NCBI GenBank assembly: GCA_031273185.1
Contig: JAISSG010000095.1
Coordinates: forward strand, 1 to 7,889
Length of the DNA stretch: 7,889 bases
Direction of reading: 5' to 3'
Source: Treponema sp.
Lineage (GTDB): Bacteria; Spirochaetota; Spirochaetia; Treponematales; Breznakiellaceae
Each line of letters begins with the position of its first letter. Positions within the stretch are counted from its first letter, which is position 1. Positions 7,153 to 7,889 of this stretch are shown here, piece by piece. Position numbers and translations under genes: made by a program. The notes under the pieces were generated by a model. It was not told the origin of the DNA and searched no databases. It was given only the letters and a program-made list of their open reading frames with translations.

Positions 7153-7780
7153 TAATAGTGGTACGGATCAACTCTCATTAGCATTGTCGAAAAAAGCCAA
7201 CATTGCGAGTCCTGTGTTTGTCGGTACTCCAAAAGTGCCAAGCAAGACCGGCGCGGCGACGGGCGACGGCACGCTGGTCGCCACCGAGGCCCAAGTCGCG
7301 AATGCCGCGCTGCGGCCGCTGGGCGATCTGCCGCCCGGCGAGCCGGTTGGCAGCAGGAAAGCGACATACAGGGTCATAAGCGGCGACGGCAGGTTTCCAG
7401 CCGATTTCGGCGCCGGACTAGCGGCATCATCGAACCCCGGCGGGGGAAATTACGCCCTGCACCTGTATACCGCCCAAGGCAGGTTTTGGGTGCAGATGAC
7501 GGCTGATGCCAGCGACGTCACGCTGGCCGGCTGGAGGGAGCAAGCCCCTCTCGAAAGCCCAGCTTTTACCGGGAGCCCAAAAATAAGGTTCGGCAACGTC
7601 GATAATCGGATAGCGGTAGCGGCGGAAACCTCTGACCCGTACGATGCAGATCTCCCAATAGGGACGTATATAGCTTGCTGTGTTAATGATAACGTCCAGC
7701 GTGCGCTGAACAGTGCGGTGATTCAACCGCGTATCCAGTCCCAAGGACAATACGTCGTGTCGGAAATTTCACCCTTTTAA
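7139..7780 (+). CDS. tail fibre, central part (open in the +1 frame)
   Basis: The body of a short tail fibre. The TTG at 7139 has no Shine-Dalgarno and is probably not a real start; the protein most likely continues from the frame before. Two copies of a fibre-type motif are visible: IASPVFVGTPKVPS (bases 7202-7243) and LESPAFTGSPKI (bases 7550-7585), followed in the first by the usual DGTLVATEAQVANAAL. Between them lies a predicted beta-rich region with GGGNYALHLYTAQGRFWVQM, and after them LPIGTYIACCVNDN. The frame stops at TAA 7778-7780 after ISPF, but the natural C-terminal end is visible in another frame just downstream. In the phage this region would bind the host surface; the ligand cannot be predicted. 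Confidence 0.65.
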   Translation: MGAPNNSGTDQLSLALSKKANIASPVFVGTPKVPSKTGAATGDGTLVATEAQVANAALRPLGDLPPGEPVGSRKATYRVISGDGRFPADFGAGLAASSNPGGGNYALHLYTAQGRFWVQMTADASDVTLAGWREQAPLESPAFTGSPKIRFGNVDNRIAVAAETSDPYDADLPIGTYIACCVNDNVQRALNSAVIQPRIQSQGQYVVSEISPF

Positions 7781-7854
7781 GCGGGACTTGGCGTAATTCT
7801 GGAACCAGCGGAAAAGCGAGCAATGAGTATATTTTACTAAGGAGGGTAGCATAG
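7777..7854 (+). CDS. tail fibre, C-terminal end in the -1 frame
   Basis: The 73 bases after the stop at 7780 are not empty. Read from 7777 they encode LSGTWRNSG, then KASNEYILLRRVA and TAG at 7852-7854. A 'GTWR..G' turn followed by a short strand ending in RRV or similar is the usual end of small phage tail fibres. The frame is that of the N-terminal part (6949), not the central part. The TAG shares its G with the GTG start of the next gene, matching the overlap style of the whole operon and supporting 7854 as the true end. The preceding codons in this frame (VGNFTLLSGTWR from 7759) also read well, so the crossover lies between about 7755 and 7778. Confidence 0.6.
   Translation, partial: LSGTWRNSGTSGKASNEYILLRRVA
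7841..7846 (+). promoter_or_regulatory. Shine-Dalgarno GGAGGG for the next gene
   Basis: GGAGGG lies seven bases before GTG 7854 and sits within the codons of the fibre C-terminus (AGG AGG GTA), so it serves as coding sequence and ribosome binding site together. Confidence 0.65.
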
Positions 7855-7889
7855 TGTTTTCAGACGCAAGAGAACCGCGCTGGGCCGAC
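7854..7889 (+). CDS. start of a gene after the tail fibre (partial)
   Basis: Twelve codons from GTG 7854, giving SDAREPRWAD after the first two residues, open to the window edge. The Shine-Dalgarno and the one-base overlap with the fibre stop support a real start. A 'SD.REP.WA' opening is, from memory, found in small proteins next to tail-fibre genes of Mu-like prophages, whose role is unclear. Too little is present to assign a function. Confidence 0.5.
   Translation, partial: MFSDAREPRWAD

Larger units (their letters stand above)
6949..7854 (+). pseudogene. whole tail-fibre gene split over two frame changes
   Basis: This entry joins the three parts above. One base too many near 7141-7150 and one too few near 7755-7778 would together restore a single protein of about 300 residues, beginning with Shine-Dalgarno GGAGG and ending in TAGTG. 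The two changes cancel out in frame. Whether this is a broken gene, a recoded gene or a sequence with two indel errors cannot be told here. The pseudogene label is provisional. Confidence 0.5.

Noticed and set aside
7823..7840. Mini reading frame MSIFY before the last gene
   Set aside because: The same bases encode the recognisable tail-fibre C-terminus in another frame, and there is no Shine-Dalgarno for it.
1..7889. tRNA genes, CRISPR arrays, insertion sequences, attachment sites, terminator hairpins
   Set aside because: None seen on reading through; practically every base is accounted for by overlapping tail genes.

Overview
The window is a continuous, tightly packed stretch of a phage tail operon, all on the + strand. 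It has the gene order and protein families of the Mu-type contractile-tail module: tape measure, gpN-like 'DNA circularisation' protein, gp44/gpP-like hub, gp45-like spike, gp46, gp47 (baseplate J), gp48 (DUF2313/YmfQ-like), then a tail fibre and the first codons of one more gene. The DNA is GC-rich and reads as a Mu-like prophage or phage in a bacterium. The wording of the fibre and tape-measure proteins reminds me of Mu-like prophages in spirochaetes (Treponema) and some Firmicutes, but that is recollection and the host cannot be fixed from this window. A phage-derived tailocin cannot be excluded because head and lysis genes lie outside the window.

Layout. 1-50 holds what looks like the last codons of an upstream gene and a strong Shine-Dalgarno. 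68-2104 is the tape measure. 2101-6949 carries six intact baseplate and tail-completion genes that overlap one another by 1-14 bases, each preceded by its own Shine-Dalgarno inside the gene before it, so they are probably one transcript with coupled translation. 6949-7854 is the tail-fibre gene, and 7854-7889 starts the next gene. No promoter, terminator, RNA gene, CRISPR or insertion sequence was recognised.

How the genes work together. The tape measure sets tail length and fills the tube lumen. The gpN-like and gp44-like proteins form the hub at the distal tube end, and gp45 is the central spike beneath it. gp46 (gp25-like), gp47 and gp48 build the wedges around the hub and link to the fibre, which binds the host.

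The most notable observation is that the tail-fibre gene is not one open frame. Its N-terminal 67 codons end at a stop next to a run of five G; the body continues in the +1 frame; the C-terminal end (a recognisable GTWRNSG...LLRRVA tail ending at 7854) is back in the original frame, hidden in what looks like a 73-base gap. The tape-measure start shows a similar mismatch: the strong Shine-Dalgarno and ATG at 51 are one base out of frame with the protein. These could be sequencing indels in short homopolymers, real decay, or recoding. The window otherwise looks like a standard Mu-type tail module and I do not see an undescribed system.
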